Source of the DNA: JAVVVD01 sp036652795
GTDB taxonomy: Bacteria > Bacillota > Clostridia > Christensenellales > CAG-138
Direction of reading: 5' to 3'
Length of the DNA: 64,000 bases
Assembly (NCBI GenBank): GCA_036652795.1
Contig: JAVVVD010000002.1
Coordinates: forward strand, 124,001-188,000
Position 1 is the first letter of the stretch. Each line of letters begins with the position of its first letter. Made by a program: the position numbers and the translations under genes. The notes beneath the pieces were generated by a model. The model ran no database searches. It was not told the origin of the DNA and saw only the letters and a program-made list of their open reading frames with translations. Shown piece by piece: positions 26,071 through 34,050 of this stretch.

Positions 26071-26850
26071 TTAAAGCACCGCGCTCAAGAAGCTCCTTAG
26101 GCGCTGACTCTTGGGATTTACAAATATCTCGTTTGCCGGTCCGTGTTCTGCAATCTGCCCAGCATCCATATATATCACATTGTCTGAGACCTCGCGTGCA
26201 AAGCTTATTTCATGCGTAACGATTATCATCGTCATGCTTTGAGCCGCAAGGCTCCGTATCGTTGAGAGCACTTCCCCTGAAACCTCTGGATCAAGTGCGC
26301 TAGTTGGTTCATCGAACAACATTATCATTGGATTTAGCGCAAGCGCGCGCGCAATCGCAACACGCTGTTGCTGGCCGCCGGAAAGCTGATGGGGATACAC
26401 GTTCAGCTTGTCCGATAAACCTACGCGCTCAAGTAATGCCACTGCATTGGTCTTTATCTGTTCGCGTATAGCGTTGCGGTTATGCGCGTAACCTTCCTGA
26501 TCGCGCGCAAGCAGTTCACCAGCTAACATAACATTTTGCAAAGCCGTATACTGCGGAAACAGGTTAAACGCCTGAAACACAAATCCAAAGCTAAGTCGTT
26601 TTTTTCTTATATCTCGTTCGTTCTGCGTGCTGCGATCCGCGGCATCAAATACGATTTTATTGTCCACCACTATGCTGCCACCATCTGGCAATTCAAGCAA
26701 ATCGAGGCAGCGCAGCAGCGTTGTTTTTCCGCCGCCAGACGAACCGATTATGGCAAGCACCTCGCCGCGTTCCATGGTGAAATCAACACCATTTAACACA
26801 TTAAGCGCGCCAAAGTTCTTTTGTAATCCTTTTACCTCCAAAATAGCCAT
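26071..26850 (-). CDS. Polar amino acid ABC transporter, ATP-binding protein
   Basis: A 259-residue GlnQ/HisP-type ATPase. Walker A is GSSGGGKTTLL, the signature LSGGQQQRVAIARAL, Walker B IMLFDEPTSALD, and the switch His lies in IVTHEISFA. It energises the permease and binding protein encoded just upstream. It starts 24 bases after the permease stop and is the last gene of the operon. Confidence 0.96.
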   Translation of the reverse strand: MAILEVKGLQKNFGALNVLNGVDFTMERGEVLAIIGSSGGGKTTLLRCLDLLELPDGGSIVVDNKIVFDAADRSTQNERDIRKKRLSFGFVFQAFNLFPQYTALQNVMLAGELLARDQEGYAHNRNAIREQIKTNAVALLERVGLSDKLNVYPHQLSGGQQQRVAIARALALNPMIMLFDEPTSALDPEVSGEVLSTIRSLAAQSMTMIIVTHEISFAREVSDNVIYMDAGQIAEHGPANEIFVNPKSQRLRSFLSAVL

Positions 26851-26874
26851 ACAGTATTATCGCCTTTCAAAACC

Positions 26875-27522
26875 TCATGCTCTAAAATAATCCAGCTTGC
26901 GTTCGGTGTATCTGAACAATATTGTTAGTATTCCGCAGAATGTCAGATAGAACACGCCGGAGTAGAATAGCGGCCATATCAATGCGGATGTAGCAATGTA
27001 CTCCTGTGCCACCATTACTATCTCTTTTACAGCGATTATACGCGCAAGCGAGGTATCTTTTACTAGCGTGATTATTTCGTTGGACATCGGCGGAAGTATG
27101 CGCTTGACCACCTGCAACAGCACGACTTTGAAGAATATCTGGCTTTTTGTCATGCCCAGCACATGTCCTGCCTCATACTGTCCCTTTGAAATGCTCTCTA
27201 TTCCTCCGCGGAATATCTCGCTGAAATACGCAGCATAGTTTATCACGAATGCTATTATCACGGCGGTGATACGCGTAAGCGAGTCCCATCCCCAGATAAG
27301 CCCTGGACCATAAAACACAATTATAATCTGCAGCATTAGCGGCGTACCACGGATTACCCATACCAAAGTTCTGAAAAACCAGCTCAGAGGTCTAAACTTG
27401 CTCATCTCGCAAAATGCGATAAGCAATCCCAGTGGGAGCGCCAAAACAAGCGTAATTCCAAATATCTTGCAGGTAATCAGGAATCCCTCCAGCAGCCTTC
27501 CGGTTACCGATAAAAAATCCAT
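26875..27522 (-). CDS. Polar amino acid ABC transporter, permease
   Basis: A 215-residue HisM/GlnP-type permease with about five membrane segments. GYEAGHVLGM-type EAA loop (QYEAGHVLGMTKSQIFFKVVLLQ) is the contact site for the ATPase, and VIRGTPLMLQ is the usual family opening. ATG at 27522 is chosen over 27564 because the upstream stretch is occupied by a stem-loop and GGGGTG precedes this ATG by 6 bases. A single permease implies a homodimer. Confidence 0.95.
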   Translation of the reverse strand: MDFLSVTGRLLEGFLITCKIFGITLVLALPLGLLIAFCEMSKFRPLSWFFRTLVWVIRGTPLMLQIIIVFYGPGLIWGWDSLTRITAVIIAFVINYAAYFSEIFRGGIESISKGQYEAGHVLGMTKSQIFFKVVLLQVVKRILPPMSNEIITLVKDTSLARIIAVKEIVMVAQEYIATSALIWPLFYSGVFYLTFCGILTILFRYTERKLDYFRA

Positions 27523-27535
27523 CCTATTCACCCCA

Positions 27536-27559
27536 GGAGTCCGCACGCTGGCGGACTCC
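27536..27559 (-). terminator. Intercistronic stem-loop between binding protein and permease
   Basis: GGAGTCCGC (27536-27544) pairs perfectly with GCGGACTCC (27551-27559), with no T-run. Such hairpins behind binding-protein genes protect the upstream mRNA and lower downstream expression. Confidence 0.6.
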
Positions 27560-27576
27560 CCCATACTATAATGTTG

Positions 27577-28446
27577 TTATTGGTTTGACATCAAAGAAGC
27601 TGTAAGGTCATATTTTTCAGCGATTTTATCCAGTGTTCCGTCCGCGATAAGCTTTGCCAGTACTTCATTGATCTTTGGCACCATATTGCTGCCAAGGCGG
27701 AAGCCTATTGCGTATTCTTCAACGGCAAACTCGGCATTGGGCATTATCATCAGGTCTGAATAATCTGTGCCTTCACCAACCATTGACTTTGCAAGCACAT
27801 AGTCCAATACGGCTGCATCCGCAGTGCCGGCCTTGACTTCAAGCAGCGCATCCGTCTGCTTTGCCACAGCAACATATTTAGCTCCACTTAGTACAGCGTC
27901 ATCGGCGATTGCGGTTTCACCCGCTGAGCCTATCTCGGCAGCCAGCGTTGCATCAGCGAGACCCTTTGCGTCTTTAAACTTCTCGGCATCAGCCGTCCTT
28001 ATTACAGCAACCTGCATATTTTTAATGTAGGAATCTGAAAAGCCCATGTTAGCTCTGCGCTCTTCATTCACTGTAAATCCGTTCCAGATGCAGTCGATGT
28101 TCTTTGCGTTAATCTCTATTTCCTTTGTGTCCCAGTTTATTTCAATAAATTCCGGTGTTATGCCAAGGTCTTTACAAACAGCCTCAGCAAATTCCGTATC
28201 AAATCCTATAAGTTTGCCCGCAGCATCGTAATAGTTCATAGGCTCATAAATTGTGATGCCTATTTTCATCTTGCCATTGCCGGTGATATACGCAGCATCG
28301 TCCTCGGTGGTTGCAGGTTCTGTCACCGGTGGTGCGTCTGTCACGGGTTTATCAGGCGTATCCTGAGTATCCGCCGGAACTGGCGTGCATGCAAATGCTG
28401 TAAGCAGCATAAGGATTACGAGTATCCCAACTATTAGCCTCTTCAT
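27577..28446 (-). CDS. Polar amino acid ABC transporter, substrate-binding lipoprotein
   Basis: A 289-residue family 3 solute-binding protein. The signal peptide ends in the lipobox TAFAC (Cys20), followed by a Pro/Thr/Asp-rich linker. GKMKIGITIYEPMNYYDAAGKLIGFDTEFAEAVCKDLG and WDTKEIEINAKNIDCIWNGFT place it in the general polar amino acid group. Specificity cannot be read from motifs. It is first of the operon and has AAGGAGAGG before the ATG. Confidence 0.95.
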   Translation of the reverse strand: MKRLIVGILVILMLLTAFACTPVPADTQDTPDKPVTDAPPVTEPATTEDDAAYITGNGKMKIGITIYEPMNYYDAAGKLIGFDTEFAEAVCKDLGITPEFIEINWDTKEIEINAKNIDCIWNGFTVNEERRANMGFSDSYIKNMQVAVIRTADAEKFKDAKGLADATLAAEIGSAGETAIADDAVLSGAKYVAVAKQTDALLEVKAGTADAAVLDYVLAKSMVGEGTDYSDLMIMPNAEFAVEEYAIGFRLGSNMVPKINEVLAKLIADGTLDKIAEKYDLTASLMSNQ

Positions 28447-28478
28447 TGTTTGCCTCTCCTTTATTGATATTGTTTATT

Positions 28479-28497
28479 TAAAGGCATTACGCCTTTA
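28479..28497. promoter_or_regulatory. Palindrome in the leader of the amino acid importer
   Basis: TAAAGGC, five bases, GCCTTTA is a perfect 7+7 dyad 33-51 bases before the start codon. It could be an operator or an RNA hairpin near the ribosome binding site. Confidence 0.4.
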
Positions 28498-28811
28498 TCG
28501 CAATATAATACATGTAATTCCATCATGGGTAATTCTGATTGGTTGGGGCAGTACATCTATATTCAATTTGTGTTGTTTTTGTTTGCTTCGTCTTTAATCT
28601 TACGTGATGGTTGAATCAATTAGTTGTGGTAATCAGTTAAGCAATGTTGGTTGACAATTTGTTTACACTATAATAACTGATTCACGTAAGCTTGTAAAGC
28701 GCAATCTATCTGCGTCGATGTCGCAAAACCCGATTTGGCCACCTAAATGGTTGGCATTTGTCATAGTCCAATGTTGACACTTCGTCAAAATAAATTGCGC
28801 ACATCCCATCT

Positions 28812-28837
28812 AAAACAGCCTGAAATAGGCTGTTTTT
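28812..28837. terminator. Bidirectional terminator downstream of the ABC exporter
   Basis: A perfect 10-base stem, AAAACAGCCT (28812-28821) and AGGCTGTTTT (28827-28836), with T-runs in both directions. It can end the exporter transcript coming from the minus strand. Confidence 0.75.
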
Positions 28838-29045
28838 GCCGCCTCGAAGCAGCATCTTTTCGTGCCGCCACGCGGAATCCGTGTATTTAGTTTTCTTATC
28901 CACGCACGGGATTGCATACGCATTTTTAATCAACATTGGCCTATTATATAATCGATATGCATTAAAGGCAACAGTGGTTTTAAGTTCTCGGCAACTTTTT
29001 TTTATTGGGTGTGCTGTATCCTCACGCCCAAACACCGCTTATAGT

Positions 29046-30827
29046 TTATATCTGGTAATTTACCGCCTGCGCGCTGAACATCCTGAAATATAGGCTGTCC
29101 GTCTTTTTCATCAGATTTTCATGCGAATCAAAATCGGCCACACGGCCAGCATCAATTATAAGAATTTTATCACAAAATACGCTGCTGCTCATGCGGTGAC
29201 TTATGTATATAGCTGTTTTTTCACCCACAAGGCTGTTGAACTGATCGTATATCTCCGCTTCTGCAAGCGGATCCAGCGCACTTGTTGGTTCATCCAATAT
29301 TATGAGATTTGCATTTTTATAAAGCGCACGTGCAATTGCTATCTTCTGCATCTGCCCTCCGCTAAGCTCTATCCCTTCCTCGTCATACGCCTTGCCCAGC
29401 AGCGACTTAATTCCGTGCGGCAGCGTTTCTGTTTTTTCAAGCAGGCCCACCTTACCAATTATGCTAAGCGCCGTATCCTCATCCTCATCCATTCCTTTGC
29501 ATGTTACATTCTCCTCTATAGAGAAATTGAACAGCTTGTAATCCTGAAAAACCGCCGATATCCCAGCCAAATAGCTTTCATAGTCATATTCAAATATATC
29601 TGTGCCATTCACGTATATGCAGCCCGACACCGGCCTATACAGTCTGCAAAGCAGCTTAACGATAGTCGTTTTGCCGGCGCCGTTTAGACCAACTATGCTT
29701 ATTTTCTGCCCGCCCATTATCTCAAACGACAGGTTTTTAAGAACTAATGTATCGCTGTTTGGATATGAGAAGCACACATTTTCAAACCGGATGGAGCTTA
29801 TTGCACCTTTGAGCAATACGGTGCCGCCCACATCCTTTTCATCCGGTAAAGTTATAAGCTCCATAAATGGATCTAGATAGGCAAGCACCTGACTCACCGT
29901 TACAACGCTTTCACCCAAGGCCATTACCGATGCCGAAAAGCTGATTGCGGCATTTACATACATTGAAAGGCTGCCTATGCTTATTTTAGCGCCTGCATAA
30001 TCCCCTATACAGCGTATGCCAACATAGCCATAGGCCAGTGCGGTCTGTAACACGGAAACCACCTGGTACAGCCCCATGTACAGTCCTTCCTTGTGCAGAT
30101 ATTTTTCAAACCATGATGCTATTTCGCGATTATACATTGACACTCTGTCACCGAGCATCTTGCTCATACCATAAAGCCTGTAATCCTTATTTGCTTTTGT
30201 ATCGTAACAGGCACCAACATAATATCCATATTTGCGGTTAACGGGTAAAAGGCCTTCAAAAAAGCTCACTTGATATTTTGAGAATTTAGCCTGGATCAGC
30301 AGCATCAGCGCCACCGTAGCAAGCAGCAGCACAGCAAATATCCATGATAGCTGCAACATGATTGCAGCTAGTCCTATCACCGTTACACCCTGTTTTAGCA
30401 GCTCTGTAATGTTTGTAATCAATCGCTCAAGTGCACCCTGATTGTTTATAGCAAACTGAGCGCGCTCTTTAAGATCAAGGTAGTGCGGATTCTCAAGATG
30501 GCGGTACTCCACATTCATTATCTTCTCTGCAAGCGCACTCTGGAAGCTGTGATGTACCAATTCTTGCTTCACATCCAACGCCCTTTTGAGCGTTTTTGTT
30601 AAAAAGGCAAAAAGCACGTTGCTAATAACTATTGCGCCGCCCCATACGAACAGCATTGTAATATTCTGGCTGCCTATCAGCTCGTCTATAAGGTATTTGG
30701 GCAGTATTACGTTGGCGAATATGCGCACGGCCGACACGGCTGAATTCATCAGCACCAGGAATACATAGCCGGGACTAAGCTTCCATGCCATTTTGAAGAA
30801 TATGCCAAGTTTTTTCCCGTTTTTCAT
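29046..30827 (-). CDS. ABC exporter half-transporter B (permease-ATPase)
   Basis: A 593-residue fusion of a six-helix membrane domain (about residues 15-320) and an ATPase domain. Walker A is GLNGAGKTTI, the signature LSGGQMQKIAIARAL, Walker B LIILDEPTSALD, and the H-loop YISHRMSS. The start codon overlaps the stop of the other half-transporter by four bases (ATGA), so the two should form a heterodimer. The cargo is unknown: no peptide, lantibiotic or regulator gene is adjacent. Confidence 0.94.
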   Translation of the reverse strand: MKNGKKLGIFFKMAWKLSPGYVFLVLMNSAVSAVRIFANVILPKYLIDELIGSQNITMLFVWGGAIVISNVLFAFLTKTLKRALDVKQELVHHSFQSALAEKIMNVEYRHLENPHYLDLKERAQFAINNQGALERLITNITELLKQGVTVIGLAAIMLQLSWIFAVLLLATVALMLLIQAKFSKYQVSFFEGLLPVNRKYGYYVGACYDTKANKDYRLYGMSKMLGDRVSMYNREIASWFEKYLHKEGLYMGLYQVVSVLQTALAYGYVGIRCIGDYAGAKISIGSLSMYVNAAISFSASVMALGESVVTVSQVLAYLDPFMELITLPDEKDVGGTVLLKGAISSIRFENVCFSYPNSDTLVLKNLSFEIMGGQKISIVGLNGAGKTTIVKLLCRLYRPVSGCIYVNGTDIFEYDYESYLAGISAVFQDYKLFNFSIEENVTCKGMDEDEDTALSIIGKVGLLEKTETLPHGIKSLLGKAYDEEGIELSGGQMQKIAIARALYKNANLIILDEPTSALDPLAEAEIYDQFNSLVGEKTAIYISHRMSSSVFCDKILIIDAGRVADFDSHENLMKKTDSLYFRMFSAQAVNYQI

Positions 30828-32623
30828 GCCTCCGCCTCCTGCTCGCGGTAATATTTGCCCTGCACTGTAAACATCTCATAGTATTTGCCGTGTTTTTCCA
30901 TCAGTTCATCGTGATTACCGTATTCGGCCAGCCCGTCGCCATCAAATAGCGCTATGCAATCGCAAAACTTAGTGGAAGCTAACCTGTGTGAGATATATAC
31001 GGCAGTTTTTCCCTGCACCAGCTCCGCAAATTCCGAATAGATCTCCGCCTCAGCCAATGCGTCCAGCGCGGCGGTCGGCTCGTCCATTATTATCATATTT
31101 CCGTTCTTATACAGCGCACGGGCGATTGCCAGCTTCTGATTTTCTCCGCCCGAAAACTCCACACCATCGCTTTCGATTATTTTTAACATCATCTGGTCTA
31201 TGCCTTTAGGCAGACTCGCTATCTTTTTATCAAGGCCAATCCTGTTTATCACCTCGTCCACACGCGCCCTGTCTATCCCTTCGGAGATGCCCGCAATATT
31301 CTCAGCCACAGTGAAGGCAAGTATATTCACATCCTGAAATACCACACTGAACATCGAATACAGCTCATGCTTGTCATATAAATTGATATCGATTCCATTT
31401 ATAAGCACCTGCCCGGCATCGACCTTGAAAAGCCCCGTCATCAGTTTTACAAGTGTGGTCTTGCCCGCACCGTTAACACCTACCACAGCAAGGCGCTGAC
31501 ATGCCGGTATTTTAAGATTGAGGTTTGTGAATACATTTTTATCTGTTCCAGGATAGCGAAAAGAAACATCCTTGAATTCAATTTCAAGCGTTTGCTCCGC
31601 AGACGGCCGCCGTATCTCACCGCCCTTTACGCCTAAATCCGCATCCATAAACCTATAGAAGTCATCGATATACAGTTTTTCTTCCATTATGAATGTGATG
31701 TTTGTTGAAAGCTCCGTCATCTGCAACGACAGCGTAAGCACCGCGGTAAGATACATTGTAAAATCAGCGATTGACAGACCGCGCAATACAAGCGCTATAA
31801 GTATACCGTAGGTTGCAGCGTCTGAGAGCAGCAATGTAAGCAGCAATAAAAGCCCAAGCTTATATTCCTTGGTCTTTATCATGTTAAAAACCGTGATATA
31901 ACCATCTATTTCATGCTTAAAATTTGCGCTTATTCGCTCTTTTAGCCCATATAGCCTTATATCCTTGCCATACGAAAAATCCTGCGCTGTATTTGTATAA
32001 TATTGAACGCGCCGCCTATGCTTTGCCAATTGCTCTTTGCGGCTATACTGATACTTCTGTACTGCAATCGCAGCAAATGCGGTTGCGACTATATTTATTA
32101 TTATCGCCAGCAATACCCACAGGCTTTTTGCTCCGATGAATACGGACAGCATAAGCACGCTAATCACTCCGGATGGCAGTGCCAGTAACTTATGATATAC
32201 GCCCTCCACCCCATTACTATTGCCTGAGCAAGCCTCGAATGCACGGTCGTATTCTTCAAAAAACTTGGAGTTTTCAGTATACTGATAGTCCATCTCCAGC
32301 AGTTTTACCGCCTCATCGCGCACATAATCCATGCGCAATGCTGTGATACGCGGGTATGCGATATCATTCACATAGGTTTTAAAAAATCCAAATATGGCGG
32401 CTGCCACAAAGAATACTCCCACAATGTATAGAATGTTTGTTATTGCAGGATTTTCCGCCATCAGCTCGGATATGAGCAGTTTGGGCAGCAACACTGGAAA
32501 AACCGGAAACAACGCTGCGAGGAACGTATACAGCAGGCAAAGCCAATATATCCCCCTATCCTGCCGTGATACATTTTGCAGCATACGACATATGGAACCA
32601 GTGCATTTTGGGGTTTTATTCAT
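30824..32623 (-). CDS. ABC exporter half-transporter A (permease-ATPase)
   Basis: A 599-residue ABC exporter subunit beginning at ATG 32623, with GGAAGGA 8 bases upstream. A membrane domain with six hydrophobic segments is followed by the ATPase. Walker A is GVNGAGKTTL, the signature FSGGENQKLAIARAL (Glu in place of the usual Gln), Walker B MIIMDEPTAALD, and the H-loop YISHRLAS. It precedes and overlaps half-transporter B. The 230-base leader contains a promoter, a long hairpin and a terminator-like structure, so expression may be attenuated. Confidence 0.94.
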   Translation of the reverse strand: MNKTPKCTGSICRMLQNVSRQDRGIYWLCLLYTFLAALFPVFPVLLPKLLISELMAENPAITNILYIVGVFFVAAAIFGFFKTYVNDIAYPRITALRMDYVRDEAVKLLEMDYQYTENSKFFEEYDRAFEACSGNSNGVEGVYHKLLALPSGVISVLMLSVFIGAKSLWVLLAIIINIVATAFAAIAVQKYQYSRKEQLAKHRRRVQYYTNTAQDFSYGKDIRLYGLKERISANFKHEIDGYITVFNMIKTKEYKLGLLLLLTLLLSDAATYGILIALVLRGLSIADFTMYLTAVLTLSLQMTELSTNITFIMEEKLYIDDFYRFMDADLGVKGGEIRRPSAEQTLEIEFKDVSFRYPGTDKNVFTNLNLKIPACQRLAVVGVNGAGKTTLVKLMTGLFKVDAGQVLINGIDINLYDKHELYSMFSVVFQDVNILAFTVAENIAGISEGIDRARVDEVINRIGLDKKIASLPKGIDQMMLKIIESDGVEFSGGENQKLAIARALYKNGNMIIMDEPTAALDALAEAEIYSEFAELVQGKTAVYISHRLASTKFCDCIALFDGDGLAEYGNHDELMEKHGKYYEMFTVQGKYYREQEAEA

Positions 32624-32726
32624 ATCAGGAATCCTTCCATTATCTGTGAGCTTACTTGCGCTTTTATTATATTGTGTATACATATATAAGTCAATTTTTC
32701 AGCCAACGCATAGCATTTTTCGAATT

Positions 32727-32764
32727 GTAAAAAAGCCCACATAGCATTTAAGCGTCATGTGGCT
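32727..32764 (-). terminator. Terminator-like hairpin in the ABC exporter leader
   Basis: On the minus strand AGCCACAT (32757-32764) pairs with ATGTGGGCT (32734-32742, one bulged C) and runs straight into TTTTTT. It lies about 100 bases before the exporter start codon and downstream of the promoter. Confidence 0.65.
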
Positions 32765-32799
32765 GTATGTTATTGGTTTTCGCAATGGTAATACATAAC

Positions 32800-32833
32800 A
32801 TTGGTGTGCATCACAAAAACGATGTACACCAAT
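32800..32833. repeat. Inverted repeat in the exporter/hyp control region
   Basis: ATTGGTGTGCATC (32800-32812) and GATGTACACCAAT (32821-32833) pair over 13 bases with one mismatch around the loop ACAAAAAC. It falls at the predicted 5' end of the exporter transcript. Confidence 0.7.
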
Positions 32834-32864
32834 ATTCCAAATAGTACAAAATACCGTTATGATA

Positions 32865-32893
32865 ATGATAGCTTGGCTATATAAAGCTGTCAA
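32865..32893 (-). promoter_or_regulatory. Promoter of the ABC exporter operon
   Basis: Minus strand TTGACA (32888-32893), a 17-base spacer, TATCAT (32865-32870). Confidence 0.75.
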
Positions 32894-32922
32894 CTCCCAA
32901 TAAACCGGCGTTTTCTTAAAGC

Positions 32923-32950
32923 TTGACAACTGTTTTTATCGTGTTACAAT
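32923..32950 (+). promoter_or_regulatory. Promoter of the hyp/hydrogenase operon
   Basis: TTGACA (32923-32928), a 16-base spacer, TACAAT (32945-32950), about 70 bases before hypA. Confidence 0.75.
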
Positions 32951-33028
32951 CGTTACAAAAATGCATGTGATATTCTCGCTTGCATTTATGTAAAATGCGG
33001 ATTAGAATACACGCTAGGATAGTGAATA

Positions 33029-33388
33029 ATGCACGAAACAGTATTGGTAAGCAATCTGCTTATGCTGGCACGCGAGGAGCTTGAAACATACCGCGTAAAG
33101 CGCGTAAACACTGTGACGATAGCCTTGGGGAAACTGGCTAACGCGCTGCCTGATGCGCTCTGCTTTGCCTTTGAAGCATCCGCGCAACATGGGTTTTTTA
33201 AAGGCGCCAAGCTGCTTATCAAGGAGCTTCCCATCACAGCCAAATGCCGTGATTGCGATAAGGTGTATTCTCCAGATGGATTTCCGTTTTCATGCCCCAT
33301 CTGCGGCAGCGTTTTATTTGAGTTGACCGGCGGCGAGGAGGTTTATATAAGCAGTATAGATTTTGAGGAGGATGATGTAGATATATGA
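33029..33388 (+). CDS. hypA: Hydrogenase nickel-insertion protein HypA
   Basis: A 119-residue nickel metallochaperone that works with HypB to load Ni into the hydrogenase large subunit. The MHE N-terminus provides the Ni-binding His2, and the zinc site is the CRDC and CPIC pair in the C-terminal half. Length is normal. The hypB start overlaps its stop (ATGA). It opens a co-directional run through 48579 that contains both maturation and structural hydrogenase genes. Confidence 0.96.
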   Translation: MHETVLVSNLLMLAREELETYRVKRVNTVTIALGKLANALPDALCFAFEASAQHGFFKGAKLLIKELPITAKCRDCDKVYSPDGFPFSCPICGSVLFELTGGEEVYISSIDFEEDDVDI

Positions 33389-34050
33389 CAAAACTAGATG
33401 TAAGGCAAGACGTCAAGGCGCTTAACGATCTTAAGGCCGCAGAAAACCACGGTGTTTTCGATACCACAGGCGTATTAGTAATAGATATGATGGGTTCACC
33501 CGGTGCTGGCAAGACAACGCTTTTAGAGAATATACTTCCGGCTCTTTCAGCTCAGTTAAAGGCAGCCGTTATTGAGGGTGACCTTGCAACTGAGAATGAC
33601 GCGCTGCGCATTTCAAAAACTGGAGTGCAGGCAATACAGATCAACACCGGTGGCGGTTGTCATCTTGACGCAGGAATGATCGCCCTTGAGCTTTCGAAGC
33701 TGGAGCTTGACAAGCTGGATCTGCTGATAATAGAAAATGTTGGTAATCTTGTGTGCCCCGCATCATTTGCACTTGGTGAGGATATACGCATGGTTGTGCT
33801 AAGCCTCGCCGAAGGCGATGATAAGCCTGAAAAATATCCCGTTGCATTTTTACACGCTGACGTGGCGGTAATCACCAAAACCGACCTTGCGCCATATGTG
33901 GATGCTGATACTGAAAAGATGAAGCGTAGTATATCCAGCATAAATCCTGACACGCTGATTTTTGAAGCATCTAAGCATGGCAAACAATACGATGTGAAAG
34001 GCCTTGTTGATTTCCTTGTGCGCCGCGTAGAAGAAAAGCGCTCTAAATGA
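33385..34050 (+). CDS. hypB: Hydrogenase nickel-insertion GTPase HypB
   Basis: A 221-residue SIMIBI-class GTPase. The P-loop is GSPGAGKTTLL. IEGDLATENDALRI, INTGGGCHLDAGM and IENVGNLVCPASFALGE hold the switch and metal-binding Cys/His residues, and TKTD gives guanine specificity. It lacks the N-terminal His-rich nickel-storage stretch found in some HypB proteins. It overlaps hypA and hypF by four bases each. Confidence 0.97.
   Translation: MTKLDVRQDVKALNDLKAAENHGVFDTTGVLVIDMMGSPGAGKTTLLENILPALSAQLKAAVIEGDLATENDALRISKTGVQAIQINTGGGCHLDAGMIALELSKLELDKLDLLIIENVGNLVCPASFALGEDIRMVVLSLAEGDDKPEKYPVAFLHADVAVITKTDLAPYVDADTEKMKRSISSINPDTLIFEASKHGKQYDVKGLVDFLVRRVEEKRSK

Larger units (their letters stand above)
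28447..29045. other. Long intergenic region between ABC exporter and amino acid importer
   Basis: About 600 bases. It holds a dyad next to the importer start (28479-28497) and a strong bidirectional terminator (28812-28837). The 109-codon minus ORF across the terminator has no ribosome binding site and is not credible as a gene. No other gene is seen. Confidence 0.65.
32624..33028. other. Structured divergent control region between ABC exporter and hyp operon
   Basis: About 405 bases without a gene. It contains two back-to-back sigma-A promoters, a 13-base-arm palindrome and a terminator-like hairpin on the exporter side, each listed separately. Confidence 0.75.

Noticed and set aside
28706..29035. 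109-codon minus-strand ORF in the long intergenic region
   Set aside because: It spans a perfect bidirectional terminator, has no ribosome binding site and resembles no protein family.
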